The translations under genes and the position numbers were made by a program. A DNA stretch of 64,000 bases from positions 38,050 through 102,049 of the forward strand of contig WBUF01000006.1 in the NCBI GenBank assembly GCA_008933825.1, written 5' to 3'. This document shows, one piece after another, positions 20,401-27,509 of this stretch. The stretch is from Rhodocyclaceae bacterium (GTDB lineage: Bacteria > Pseudomonadota > Gammaproteobacteria > Burkholderiales > Rhodocyclaceae). Positions within the stretch are counted from its first letter, which is position 1. Every line of letters begins with the position of its first letter. The notes under the pieces were generated by a model that saw only the letters and a list, made by a program, of their open reading frames with translations, was not told the DNA's origin and did not search any database.

Positions 20401-22922
20401 ACCCCGCTGACGGTGGTGCCGGCGGCCGTGCTGAGCACCAGCACCGTGCCGGCGACGCTGAGCACCGTGGCGTTGAGGTTGCCCCCCGCCGTGCCGGCGC
20501 CGGGCACGGTGATGGCGTTGCCGACGCCGAAGCCGGGATTGGAGGCCAGGGTCAGCACGGCGCTGCCCGCCGTCATGCTGGCGGTCGTCGTCGGGCTGGC
20601 AAGCGAGCAGTTCTTCGGCCCCATGGTGGTCATCTTGTGTACGATGTTGCCGCCTTCGGCGAAGGAGCTCGTGTCGCGCTTGTTGAAGACCATCAGGCCG
20701 AAGCGCACGCCGTTGGTGGTCGCCACCAGGTCGGTCAGGGCGTCCTTGGCGATCTGTAGCCGGGTCTTGCGGCCGATGGGGTGGCCGTTCGGGCCCTTCG
20801 GGCCGAATTTCCAGTTGAGGTAATTGACCGAGTACATGTCCACGGCCGGGTAGCTCACGCCGGGATTAGCGGCGACATAGGGCTTGTTGCCGCCGACGGC
20901 GGTCGACCAGGCTTCGTTGAAGGGGATGTTGGACTGGTTGCTGAGATAGCTGTTGCCGGGATTGCCGGAGGCGCCGTTGTCGGCCTTGCAGTCATGATTG
21001 AGGTAGTCGTCCCTGGCCGCGAGGGTATGCACGAAATAGTCCGTCGTGGAGGCGCCGCTGGTGACGGTGCGATCCGTGCAGGGGTCGGTTCCGCTAACCC
21101 AATAGCAGCCGGCGACGCCCTCGCGGGTCGGACAGTTTTGCGACAGGTCGCTGTTGTCGGAGCAGTTGCTGGTGGCGCTGCCGAGGACGGCGTTGTTCAT
21201 GACAATGCTGTTGCGCGTGACCGTGCTTCCCCCGGCCGTGCAATAACTGGTGCTGGTGGCGCCGGATTCGCAGGAGGCGGCCCCTAAACCATAGCCCTCG
21301 CCCCTGCAGCTGCCGGAGCAGGTGCCGCCGTAATACCAGGTGCCCTCGCCCTCCACGTAATTCGACAGCCGCCCCGACCAGGCGCAGCCGGTGCGGTTGG
21401 CATTGACGAAATTGCTGCCTGTATTGGGGGTGCCGCAAGCCGCGGGGAGGGTCGAGCAGTCGCTGCCGGAGGTCCCTGTCGACTGGCAGCTTGCACCCGA
21501 CCGCACCCAATAGCGGGCGGTGTTGCTGCCGTCGTTGTTGCCCGTGGCGGCGATGACCGCCTGGTTGCCGCCCGTGCCCGGATCGGAATCGATGGTGCAT
21601 GTGCGGGTGCACAGCGTCGCGCCGCCGCCGGTGTTCAGTCGGAGCAGCGTGGCATCGGTGTCGTAATAGGCGGGTGTGCCGAGCTTGATGTCGTAGCTTG
21701 GGACGGGAAGGGTCTGGTCCCGGTTGCCTTTCCAGGCGAGACTGAAGGCGTTGCCAGTGGTGGGCGCGTTGCCGTAATAAGTTGCCTGGTAGGTCGTCAG
21801 CGTGTTGACGAGGACCGTGCTGTTATAGCCGTTAACACTGTCCGCGAAGTTGAATCCGCCCAGGTCGGCCTTGAGATCGGTCCAGCCGGCGCGGTCGCCC
21901 GCCTTGCGGGTGCGAATCGGCTGCCCCCTTTCGCCGATGTTGGTCCAGCCGTTGCTGAAAGCCGCCTGCCGCGGCCAGGAATCGCGCACCGGGTTGACAC
22001 CCGCCGCGGGAGGGCCGAGGAATTCGTCGCGGGCGCGGATGCCGTTGCCGATGGTGCCGACGGCCGAACCGGCGGCGATGGTATAGGTACCGCTGGCGGG
22101 GGTCTGGCCGGAGCCGACCGTCGTCGGATAGGCGGTGTCCCCGTCCGCCGCCCTGCCGTTGCGCAGGTCGAGCCAGCGCTCCCAGCGCTGCCATTCCTGA
22201 TTCAGGTATTTTCCCGTGTTCTTGGCATAGGCCGTCGGGGCGAATACGGTCGAGGGCAGCAGTTCGGGCGCGGAGGCGGCGCACTTGTTGTAGCCTCGGA
22301 GATCGTTGTTCGAGAAGCTGATGCCGCCGCGCAGGCCGCTGATTTCCCGCACCCCGCCCGCCCAGCGGTTGAAGGAGGGGGAGCGCAGGCGCGCATCCGT
22401 TTCCGCGGTGCCGGCCGGAAGCCAGTGGATCCAGTTGGCGTTGCTGTAGTTGCGATAGGTGTTGCGCGCGCCGGGATCGCCGGGCTCGGTGGCGTTGGCG
22501 TAATTTTTCGCCGCAGTCCACAATGCCTGCCGGTCGGCCAGGGTGGCGCCGGCCCAGAAGCCGTACTTGCTGAAGGGCGTGGCGGATTGCGCGGCGGTGG
22601 AAATCCTGCTCGCGTGTTCCGTCGTCTGCTCACTATTCTGGATGATGCCGATGTCGTTCCAGAGATACTCGGTGTGCGAGTCGTAGGCGCCGGGATACTC
22701 GCGCCAGGGCTCCGGAATGTTCATCGAGTCGGAGGTGTCGATGAGCATCAGGATGTTCGGCTCCGAGGCGCCGCCGGATGCAGTAGACGTGTAGATGACG
22801 AAATCGCCCGTGCTGCTGTTGGGCGGCACCTGCGCCCAGACGGGCAGGGTGGCCGCCGGGTTGACGAGGGCGGCGATCAGGGTCCAGGCCAGGCTGCGCT
22901 TGAGCAGAGAATTCGGTTTCAT
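17433..22922 (-). CDS. pilY1: PilY1-type pilus tip adhesin (vWA + C-terminal beta-propeller)
   Basis: PilY1 sits at the type IV pilus tip and supports assembly, adhesion and surface sensing. It has 1829 residues, against roughly 1150-1200 in Pseudomonas. Residues 1-30 are a Sec signal peptide ending VWA. A von Willebrand A-like segment begins about residue 57, with MIDAS pattern DTSDS (62-66). A long cysteine-containing insert of several hundred residues follows. The C-terminal propeller includes the calcium-loop-like HDANGDGIIG and GGRAYYGLDVTDVENPRL. ATG 22922 is chosen because it begins the signal peptide. It is the last gene of the minor-pilin operon. Confidence 0.9.
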   Translation of the reverse strand: MKPNSLLKRSLAWTLIAALVNPAATLPVWAQVPPNSSTGDFVIYTSTASGGASEPNILMLIDTSDSMNIPEPWREYPGAYDSHTEYLWNDIGIIQNSEQTTEHASRISTAAQSATPFSKYGFWAGATLADRQALWTAAKNYANATEPGDPGARNTYRNYSNANWIHWLPAGTAETDARLRSPSFNRWAGGVREISGLRGGISFSNNDLRGYNKCAASAPELLPSTVFAPTAYAKNTGKYLNQEWQRWERWLDLRNGRAADGDTAYPTTVGSGQTPASGTYTIAAGSAVGTIGNGIRARDEFLGPPAAGVNPVRDSWPRQAAFSNGWTNIGERGQPIRTRKAGDRAGWTDLKADLGGFNFADSVNGYNSTVLVNTLTTYQATYYGNAPTTGNAFSLAWKGNRDQTLPVPSYDIKLGTPAYYDTDATLLRLNTGGGATLCTRTCTIDSDPGTGGNQAVIAATGNNDGSNTARYWVRSGASCQSTGTSGSDCSTLPAACGTPNTGSNFVNANRTGCAWSGRLSNYVEGEGTWYYGGTCSGSCRGEGYGLGAASCESGATSTSYCTAGGSTVTRNSIVMNNAVLGSATSNCSDNSDLSQNCPTREGVAGCYWVSGTDPCTDRTVTSGASTTDYFVHTLAARDDYLNHDCKADNGASGNPGNSYLSNQSNIPFNEAWSTAVGGNKPYVAANPGVSYPAVDMYSVNYLNWKFGPKGPNGHPIGRKTRLQIAKDALTDLVATTNGVRFGLMVFNKRDTSSFAEGGNIVHKMTTMGPKNCSLASPTTTASMTAGSAVLTLASNPGFGVGNAITVPGAGTAGGNLNATVLSVAGTVLVLSTAAGTTVSGVTVAVPPCSGSELTDYANRAVLIGKINNLVAASRTPLAESLYEAYRYFRGEAPVFGRLSTAAAAGGAVAAGCDKTAFATPGGGADCTGSSGNYVSPMASSLDPVTGLPAACQKNFVVLMTDGGPEDDFSANTAIKALSDSVAAGTVSPDTRVDVNQADTGSGQFEDAGLPYGPTDLAGTANDGGYIWLDELAYYMSVSDMNTAITGRQPVVTYTIGFAGANTPVLQQAATRSGGNNYVANDSDELAAALTAAVAAIREWNPTVSAPTVPLSALNRSESGEQVYLAFFGPSNSQAWSGTVKQFRFGEGETNCGRTVVPDAPIELCLVGKTVLSGGTVKNIEQVETDPITGEQTVVVNPAAVSFWNPANTQDGSKPNLGGSGQRLKDDGVWNPSTRRVFTIITDPGALLESTSGSANILDGGNAVTESNTALLTKSRLGNAGMSDATRSMLINFVRGGNPSDPNCADASAGTACTAWQTWPHYDVLHSRPALITYNPTPVADPEVGGGQLATSQVLFFLTNEGLLRAVDAKTGAEKWSFLLEETISRIVDIKNNLAGQHLTLADGAPAVWTHDANGDGIIGNAAGEKAYLFFGLRRGGRAYYGLDVTDVENPRLIWKITNTTRCSGVSCAASADFAEMGYAWSTPAVGRVRAIADPSVPAIIFGGGYDPNQDNAAISAADTMGRGVYIIRGDDSVLLKAFTHATTGGMDFSIPSDVAALNTDLDSQGMLDRIYVGDMAANVWRFDVNNVDPAAWTAKHFAALSDPFALPGTAPNRKILFPPSVVKQNFKGQRYDAVYIGTGDREHPLNTASVDKMFMLKDTGIGLAATADPTIAYPGNLLDITNSFTETDFNTLLGGTPWSTKTGWYMDFAAGEKMTSAPTVYRNILSFSTYSPNLSISACVPPGKGTLYGMSALDGSVVTGTYAAGAGVTAQQRRQYVGLAVRGYIPTGSLIVRGKKVFVVNVAEGRLLYRQIGTIGGASKVYWYRESER

Positions 22923-22963
22923 GGTTCCACCTGTTTCGTCGGACAGACTTGAATGGATTGGTG

Positions 22964-23494
22964 TCAGCAACTGCCGGGCGGCAAGGGGGTCTTGATGCCC
23001 TGGTGCACCGTGCTGCGCCCTGAAAACGTGCCTTCCGACACCGCCTGGATGTCCAGGAACAGGGCCTGCAGGCCGCCGCCCAGCTGGTTTCCGCTGCCGA
23101 CGCCGGAGTCGTCGGCACAGGCGATCTGCTGCACGGAAAGCGTGACGGCGCTGCCCTCGAGGGTCTTCGTCATGGTGCGATTCGGCGCCGTGCCGGCGAC
23201 GGTGATCGTGCCGTCCGTCGTGATGAAGCAGGATAGGGCGGCATCCGCCGTCACCAGGCAGTCCTTCGAGAAGCGGCCGTTGTTCTCGTTGATGTAAGAG
23301 GAAATCATGGCCTCGGCGTTGGAGAAGTTCAGCTCCGCCTGGTGGCTCACGCCGCCGAGCTTCAGCTCGATCACGGATGTCCGTAGCATGCCGATGACGA
23401 GCAGGGTCATGACGGCCAGGACCACCAGGGAGACGATGAGTACCACGCCGCGCTGGGCGCGTGGCATGACGGCTGCTGCGCTTACGTTCAGCAT
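22964..23494 (-). CDS. pilX: Minor pilin assembly protein PilX
   Basis: The 176-residue protein has a short positively charged leader (MPRAQRG) followed by the hydrophobic helix VVLIVSLVVLAVMTLLVIGML. The pattern is typical of PilX, with an ELNFSNAEAMISS segment. The usual Phe/Glu5 pilin consensus is relaxed, as in other PilX proteins. ATG 23494 overlaps the pilW stop by 7 bp. It acts with PilV, PilW, FimT/FimU and PilE as the tip priming complex that displays PilY1. Confidence 0.83.
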   Translation of the reverse strand: MLNVSAAAVMPRAQRGVVLIVSLVVLAVMTLLVIGMLRTSVIELKLGGVSHQAELNFSNAEAMISSYINENNGRFSKDCLVTADAALSCFITTDGTITVAGTAPNRTMTKTLEGSAVTLSVQQIACADDSGVGSGNQLGGGLQALFLDIQAVSEGTFSGRSTVHQGIKTPLPPGSC

Positions 23495-24666
23495 GTGCCC
23501 ACCAATCCGCGCCTCTGGGCGCAATTGCGCACCTGCGCCGTCTGCGAGAAAACGTGCCGCTTGAAGTCGCAGTCGACGCCCGGCGTGCAGGTGAAGACGA
23601 CGCCGCCGCCCAGGTTGTAGGTCTTGCCGGCGTCGTCGTATCCGGCCGTCCGCGTCGTCGTGCGCACGAGGACGTCGATCCGCACGGCAGTGATCGATTC
23701 CCCCAGGCCGGCGGGGTTGCCGGTGTAGCGGTCCGGGATCCCGTCCTGGTTGTCATCGACGCCGTACAGCAGGGTCAGGCGCTCGACACCTTCCACCAGC
23801 GGGGTCAGCTGCATGGCGGTGCCGACCAGTTCGTGCCGCACCAGGGTGGGAATGGAGCGTCCGCCGTCGTCGGTGCCGGCCGGGGAGCAGTCGGTCGCCG
23901 GGGGGGTCGGCCGGCTGCACGGGCGGATGTAATAGACATGGGACTGGTATTCGAAAACCGGGCCCTCGCACAGGGCGCATACGACGCCGCTGCTGGGCGT
24001 GTAGGCACGGTGCTGCCCGGAGGCGCGCAGCGCGGCATAGCCGCTGCCTTGGAAAATGATGGTGTTGGGGTCCTGCGCCGGGGAGGACTGCACGTAGATC
24101 GTGTTGGCGAAATTCGGCTCGGCGGTGAGGTCGTCGAGCAGATTGTCGTTGTTGTTGCGGTCCCAGACGCGATATCCCGGCGCGCCGCGCAGTGCGATCA
24201 CCGGGCTGCCGCTCAGGAAGTTGTTGCCGGTGATGCACGGGTAGGCCGCGGCGACGCTGGCCGGCGTCAGCGTGTTGTCGACCGAAATGGGGAGTTCCAT
24301 GTTGAGCGCCGCGCCGGGCGCATTGACGGCGGCGCCGCAATCGTTGGCGATGGCGATGGCCGCGCGCAGGGTCGGGTCGATCGAGCCGACGCTGGCGGCC
24401 CAGCCGTAGAAGCCGGCCGTGCGCACGTCGTCGAGCAGGTAGCGCAGGGCCAGCGCCCCGTTTTCCTGGAGCCGCGCGAAATCGTCCTGCACCTTGAAAT
24501 TGCGCGACGTGCCAGAGAGCATGACGACGAGGCCGAGGCTGAGCACAAGCCCGATCGCCAGGCCGACCATCAGCTCGACAAGGGAGAGCCCGGCCTGAGG
24601 AGCGCGCCCGGGGACGGCGCGGCGATGGCGGTACGGGACGGGGAACGTGTGGCGGAGCGGCATCAT
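23488..24666 (-). CDS. pilW: Minor pilin PilW
   Basis: The 392-residue protein has a prepilin cleavage site at APQAG|LSLVELMVGLAIGLVLSLG, with glutamate at position 5. The large C-terminal domain is typical of PilW, including RLQENGALALRYLLDDVRTAGFYGW and a conserved ERLTLLYGVDDNQDGIPDRY. The DDNQDGIPD loop could bind calcium. It starts with tandem ATGs overlapping the pilV stop. Confidence 0.88.
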   Translation of the reverse strand: MMPLRHTFPVPYRHRRAVPGRAPQAGLSLVELMVGLAIGLVLSLGLVVMLSGTSRNFKVQDDFARLQENGALALRYLLDDVRTAGFYGWAASVGSIDPTLRAAIAIANDCGAAVNAPGAALNMELPISVDNTLTPASVAAAYPCITGNNFLSGSPVIALRGAPGYRVWDRNNNDNLLDDLTAEPNFANTIYVQSSPAQDPNTIIFQGSGYAALRASGQHRAYTPSSGVVCALCEGPVFEYQSHVYYIRPCSRPTPPATDCSPAGTDDGGRSIPTLVRHELVGTAMQLTPLVEGVERLTLLYGVDDNQDGIPDRYTGNPAGLGESITAVRIDVLVRTTTRTAGYDDAGKTYNLGGGVVFTCTPGVDCDFKRHVFSQTAQVRNCAQRRGLVGTC

Positions 24667-25331
24667 ATCGGCTCGAAAACGGTGATGTCGAGAGAGATCA
24701 GCCGGCGCGTGGCGTCGTTGAGGTTGCCTGCCGCGTCGACGTAAATGTTGAGATCGCGGGCGCAGATGGAAGCGCCGGGCGCGATGGTCGGCACATCGCC
24801 CTGCCAGGCCACGCTGATGCGGTAGGTGTTGGGCGGACTGGGCGCGGCCAGCGGCCCCTCGATGCAACCGCGCGCGTTGATGAGGCCACCCAGGCGCTGC
24901 CCCCCCACCGTGGCGGTTTCGCTGACGCCGAGCAGTTCGCCTTCCCACAAGGCGACATCGAAGCTCGACAGCTGCACGCGGTCGCAGGTGGCCGCGTTGC
25001 AGTCCGTGATGGTTGCGGTTTGCAAGGCATTCCAAAGCACGGGGTTGCCCGGGTCTCCGATCGGCATGGCGACCGGCGCCAGCCCCACGTAGGTGTTCAG
25101 CATGGTGACATTGCTGCCGCCGGTGAGCAGCATTGCCTGGTTGGCCTTGATTCTCTCGGCCATGTCGTTGGCGATGGCCAGCGCCTGATGCCGCTGGTAG
25201 GCCTCGTAGGCGGCGCGATTGCCCTTGATGATGAGGCCGGCGATGCCGAGCATGCCGAAGGCAAGGATGACCAGCGTGACGAGCACCTCGATCAGGCTGA
25301 CGCCGCGCTGCGCGATGGGCTTGTGTCTCAT
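24663..25331 (-). CDS. pilV: Minor pilin PilV
   Basis: The 222-residue protein has the prepilin site IAQRG|VSLIEVLVTLVILAFGMLG with Glu5, then AYEAYQRHQALAIANDMAERIKAN as in PilV proteins. The globular part carries four cysteines. ATG 25331 overlaps the fimT stop by 4 bp, so the genes are coupled. Confidence 0.88.
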   Translation of the reverse strand: MRHKPIAQRGVSLIEVLVTLVILAFGMLGIAGLIIKGNRAAYEAYQRHQALAIANDMAERIKANQAMLLTGGSNVTMLNTYVGLAPVAMPIGDPGNPVLWNALQTATITDCNAATCDRVQLSSFDVALWEGELLGVSETATVGGQRLGGLINARGCIEGPLAAPSPPNTYRISVAWQGDVPTIAPGASICARDLNIYVDAAGNLNDATRRLISLDITVFEPI

Positions 25332-25912
25332 GGGCAGGCGACCCCCCCGTTGATGCCGCCGTTCTGCTCGATCGTGGACATGCGGCCGGACGCGCCGAAG
25401 AAGATGCTGCGGATCTTGTCGTTGCTGACGTCGCCGTCGCCCATGTCGTCGCTTACGGTAACCTGGTCGAGGTCGGTTACCGGCGTGTTGCGCACGATCC
25501 GCCCGTCGGGGCGAAACACGACGCGCTGGGCGAAGTCCGCGACATTCGAGCAAACCCGCAGCCTTTCCCCAGGCAGCGGCTGGGCGATCTTGAGTATCTC
25601 CTCGGCGGGCAGGTCGCATTGGCCGTTCCTCGGGTTGTTGTCGACGCAGAGGGTCCAGCCTTCCTTCCAGTTGCCGGCGACCCTTTGCTCGAGGATGACC
25701 TGACGGGTGTTGCCCAGGGCATCGGCCCGGGCGATCACGAGATCGTGGTGGATGTCGGCGATGGCCGTGCGCACGCGCTGGTCGGCGACGAAGCCGGAAA
25801 ACGACGGGACGCCGAAGCCGAGCAGGATTGCCATGATGGCAACGGTGATCAGCAGCTCAACGAGCGTAAACCCGCGCTGATGGCATGCCAGGGAACAGTC
25901 AATGCAGATCAT
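25328..25912 (-). CDS. fimT: GspH/FimT-family pseudopilin
   Basis: The 194-residue protein has the prepilin motif HQRG|FTLVELLITVAIMAILLGFG, followed by VPSFSGFVADQRVRTAIADIHHDLVIARADA, characteristic of FimT/GspH. A DVSNDKIRSIFFGASGRM segment lies near the C-terminus. In other bacteria FimT-type minor pilins bind DNA during natural transformation; whether this one does is not known. It is followed by pilV and preceded by the PilE-like gene. Confidence 0.88.
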   Translation of the reverse strand: MICIDCSLACHQRGFTLVELLITVAIMAILLGFGVPSFSGFVADQRVRTAIADIHHDLVIARADALGNTRQVILEQRVAGNWKEGWTLCVDNNPRNGQCDLPAEEILKIAQPLPGERLRVCSNVADFAQRVVFRPDGRIVRNTPVTDLDQVTVSDDMGDGDVSNDKIRSIFFGASGRMSTIEQNGGINGGVACP

Positions 25913-25924
25913 GGGCTCGCCGGC

Positions 25925-26434
25925 TCACTTCTCGTCAAAGCGCAAATCCGTCCCGGCGATGAAGGTGCAGGACTCGACGGCGCAACCCGGGTCGGCCTCG
26001 CGCCAGCGCTCGCCGCGGCTGTTGATGAACAGGCGACCGCTCCCGGGGACATTGTTGACCATGTCGTTCGCCTGCCGACCGCCGGGAATCGGGGCGAGCA
26101 TGGCCTGAAATGCCGGACGGCCGCCGGCCCAGGCCAGAGGGCAGGTGTTGCTTTCGCACAGCGTGACGGTGTAATACTGGGCCACCTCGGGAGGGGGCGG
26201 CAGGTTGAGGCTGTTGGCTCCGGTCAGGACGTTGCTGTATTGCCTGCGGTCGAGCAGGAACTGCTCTTGCCTTTGCGCCAGATCCAGCAGGAATCCCTGC
26301 GCGTTGCTACGGTGTCCGCGCAGCAAGTAGCGTTCGTACGAAGGGTAGGCAAGGGTCGCCAGCAGGCCGACCACGGCGACCACGATCATCAGTTCGATCA
26401 GGGTGAACCCCGTTATGCGCAAGCCTGTTTTCAT
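25925..26434 (-). CDS. pilE: Type IV pilin-like protein (PilE/ComP group)
   Basis: The 169-residue protein starts MKTGLRITG|FTLIELMIVVAVVGLLATL, a canonical class III signal with Glu5. It continues YPSYERYLLRGHRSNAQGFLLDLAQRQEQFLLDRRQY, typical of PilE/ComP-like minor pilins in betaproteobacteria. Two cysteine pairs occur in the C-terminal domain. GGAGG precedes the ATG at good distance. It is the first gene of the pilE-fimT-pilV-pilW-pilX-pilY1 operon. Major versus minor pilin cannot be decided; the operon position favours minor. Confidence 0.87.
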   Translation of the reverse strand: MKTGLRITGFTLIELMIVVAVVGLLATLAYPSYERYLLRGHRSNAQGFLLDLAQRQEQFLLDRRQYSNVLTGANSLNLPPPPEVAQYYTVTLCESNTCPLAWAGGRPAFQAMLAPIPGGRQANDMVNNVPGSGRLFINSRGERWREADPGCAVESCTFIAGTDLRFDEK

Positions 26435-26551
26435 GCGAGCCTCCTTATCGCTTCGCATCCTAGCCGCGGCGGATCGCCATGGCCAGCCCGTCCCGATAAG
26501 CGGCGCGATTTCCGGTTTCAGTGGTTGCCGTCTTCGGTTCGGACCGGTTGA

Positions 26552-26580
26552 TTGCCGCATCGCCCTTGCTTCTTTATAAT
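26552..26580 (+). promoter_or_regulatory. tRNA-Thr promoter
   Basis: TTGCCG (26552-26557), a 17-bp spacer and a perfect TATAAT (26575-26580) end 13 bp before the tRNA. Confidence 0.75.
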
Positions 26581-26593
26581 GCAACGCCAATTC

Positions 26594-26669
<76 letters not shown>

Positions 26670-26676
26670 GTAATTC

Positions 26677-26709
26677 AATGGCTTGCATGGATGCAGGCCA
26701 TTTCTTTTT
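26677..26709 (+). terminator. tRNA-Thr terminator
   Basis: Arms AATGGCTTGCAT (26677-26688) and ATGCAGGCCATT (26691-26702) pair along all 12 positions with one G-U, loop GG. A short T-rich tail TCTTTTT follows. Confidence 0.7.
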
Positions 26710-26723
26710 CTCCGGAGGCCAGG

Positions 26724-27491
26724 ATGCAGATCAAAGACGGCGTATTCATCGTCACCGGCGGCGCGTCGGGACTGGGCGCGGGCACGGTGCGGGCGCTCGC
26801 GGCGCAGGGGGGCAAGGTGGTGGCGGCCGACCTGAACCGGGCGGCAGGCGAGGCGCTGGCAAAGGAACTGGGCGCCGGCGTGCGCTTCGCCGAGTGCGAC
26901 GTGGCGTCGGAGGCGAGCGCCAGGGCCGCGGTCGATCTGGCCGTCTCGGCCTTCGGCGGCCTGCAGGGCCTGGTCAATTGCGCCGGCATAGCCATCGGGG
27001 AGAAAACCGTCGGCAAGGAGGGGCCGCATGCCCTGGCCAGCTTCGCCCGCGTCATCAACATCAACCTGATCGGCACCTTCAACATGATTCGCCTGGCGGC
27101 CGATGTCATGAGCCGCGGCCAGCCGAACGCGGCGGGCGAGCGCGGCGTGATCGTCAACACCGCCTCGGTGGCGGCCTTCGACGGCCAGATCGGCCAGGCC
27201 GCCTATGCCGCTTCCAAGGGCGGCGTGGTCGGCATGACGTTGCCGATCGCGCGCGACCTGTCGCGTTCCGGCATCCGCGTCATGACCATCGCGCCAGGCA
27301 TTTTCGAGACGCCGATGCTGCTCGGCATGCCGCAGGACGTGCAGGACGCGCTGGGCAGGATGGTTCCCTTTCCGCCCCGGCTGGGCAGGCCGGCCGAATA
27401 TGCCGCGCTGGCCCTGCACATCATCCAGAACGAGATGCTCAACGGCGAGGTGATCCGCCTCGACGGCGCGATTCGCATGCAGCCGAAATAA
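26724..27491 (+). CDS. Short-chain dehydrogenase, 3-hydroxyacyl-CoA dehydrogenase type 2-like
   Basis: This 255-residue classical SDR has the NAD-binding [11 protein letters not shown] near residue 11, NCAGIA, and the catalytic serine in [11 protein letters not shown]. It also has YAASKGG, and PGIFETPML. The short [12 protein letters not shown] start and the [19 protein letters not shown] segment resemble bacterial HSD10/type-2 3-hydroxyacyl-CoA dehydrogenases, which act on short branched acyl-CoAs. The substrate is inferred, not shown. GGAGG lies just upstream of the ATG. Its neighbours (tRNA, ccoI) say nothing about pathway. Confidence 0.85.
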   Translation: MQIKDGVFIVTGGASGLGAGTVRALAAQGGKVVAADLNRAAGEALAKELGAGVRFAECDVASEASARAAVDLAVSAFGGLQGLVNCAGIAIGEKTVGKEGPHALASFARVININLIGTFNMIRLAADVMSRGQPNAAGERGVIVNTASVAAFDGQIGQAAYAASKGGVVGMTLPIARDLSRSGIRVMTIAPGIFETPMLLGMPQDVQDALGRMVPFPPRLGRPAEYAALALHIIQNEMLNGEVIRLDGAIRMQPK

Positions 27492-27509
27492 CAGCCGCCG
27501 GTCGGGTCG

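Noticed and set aside
17427..20759. Very long plus-strand open frame opposite pilY1, with similar ones opposite ileS, katA, dxs and hoxH
   Set aside because: All mirror strongly supported genes and have unnatural compositions; none shows a known motif.
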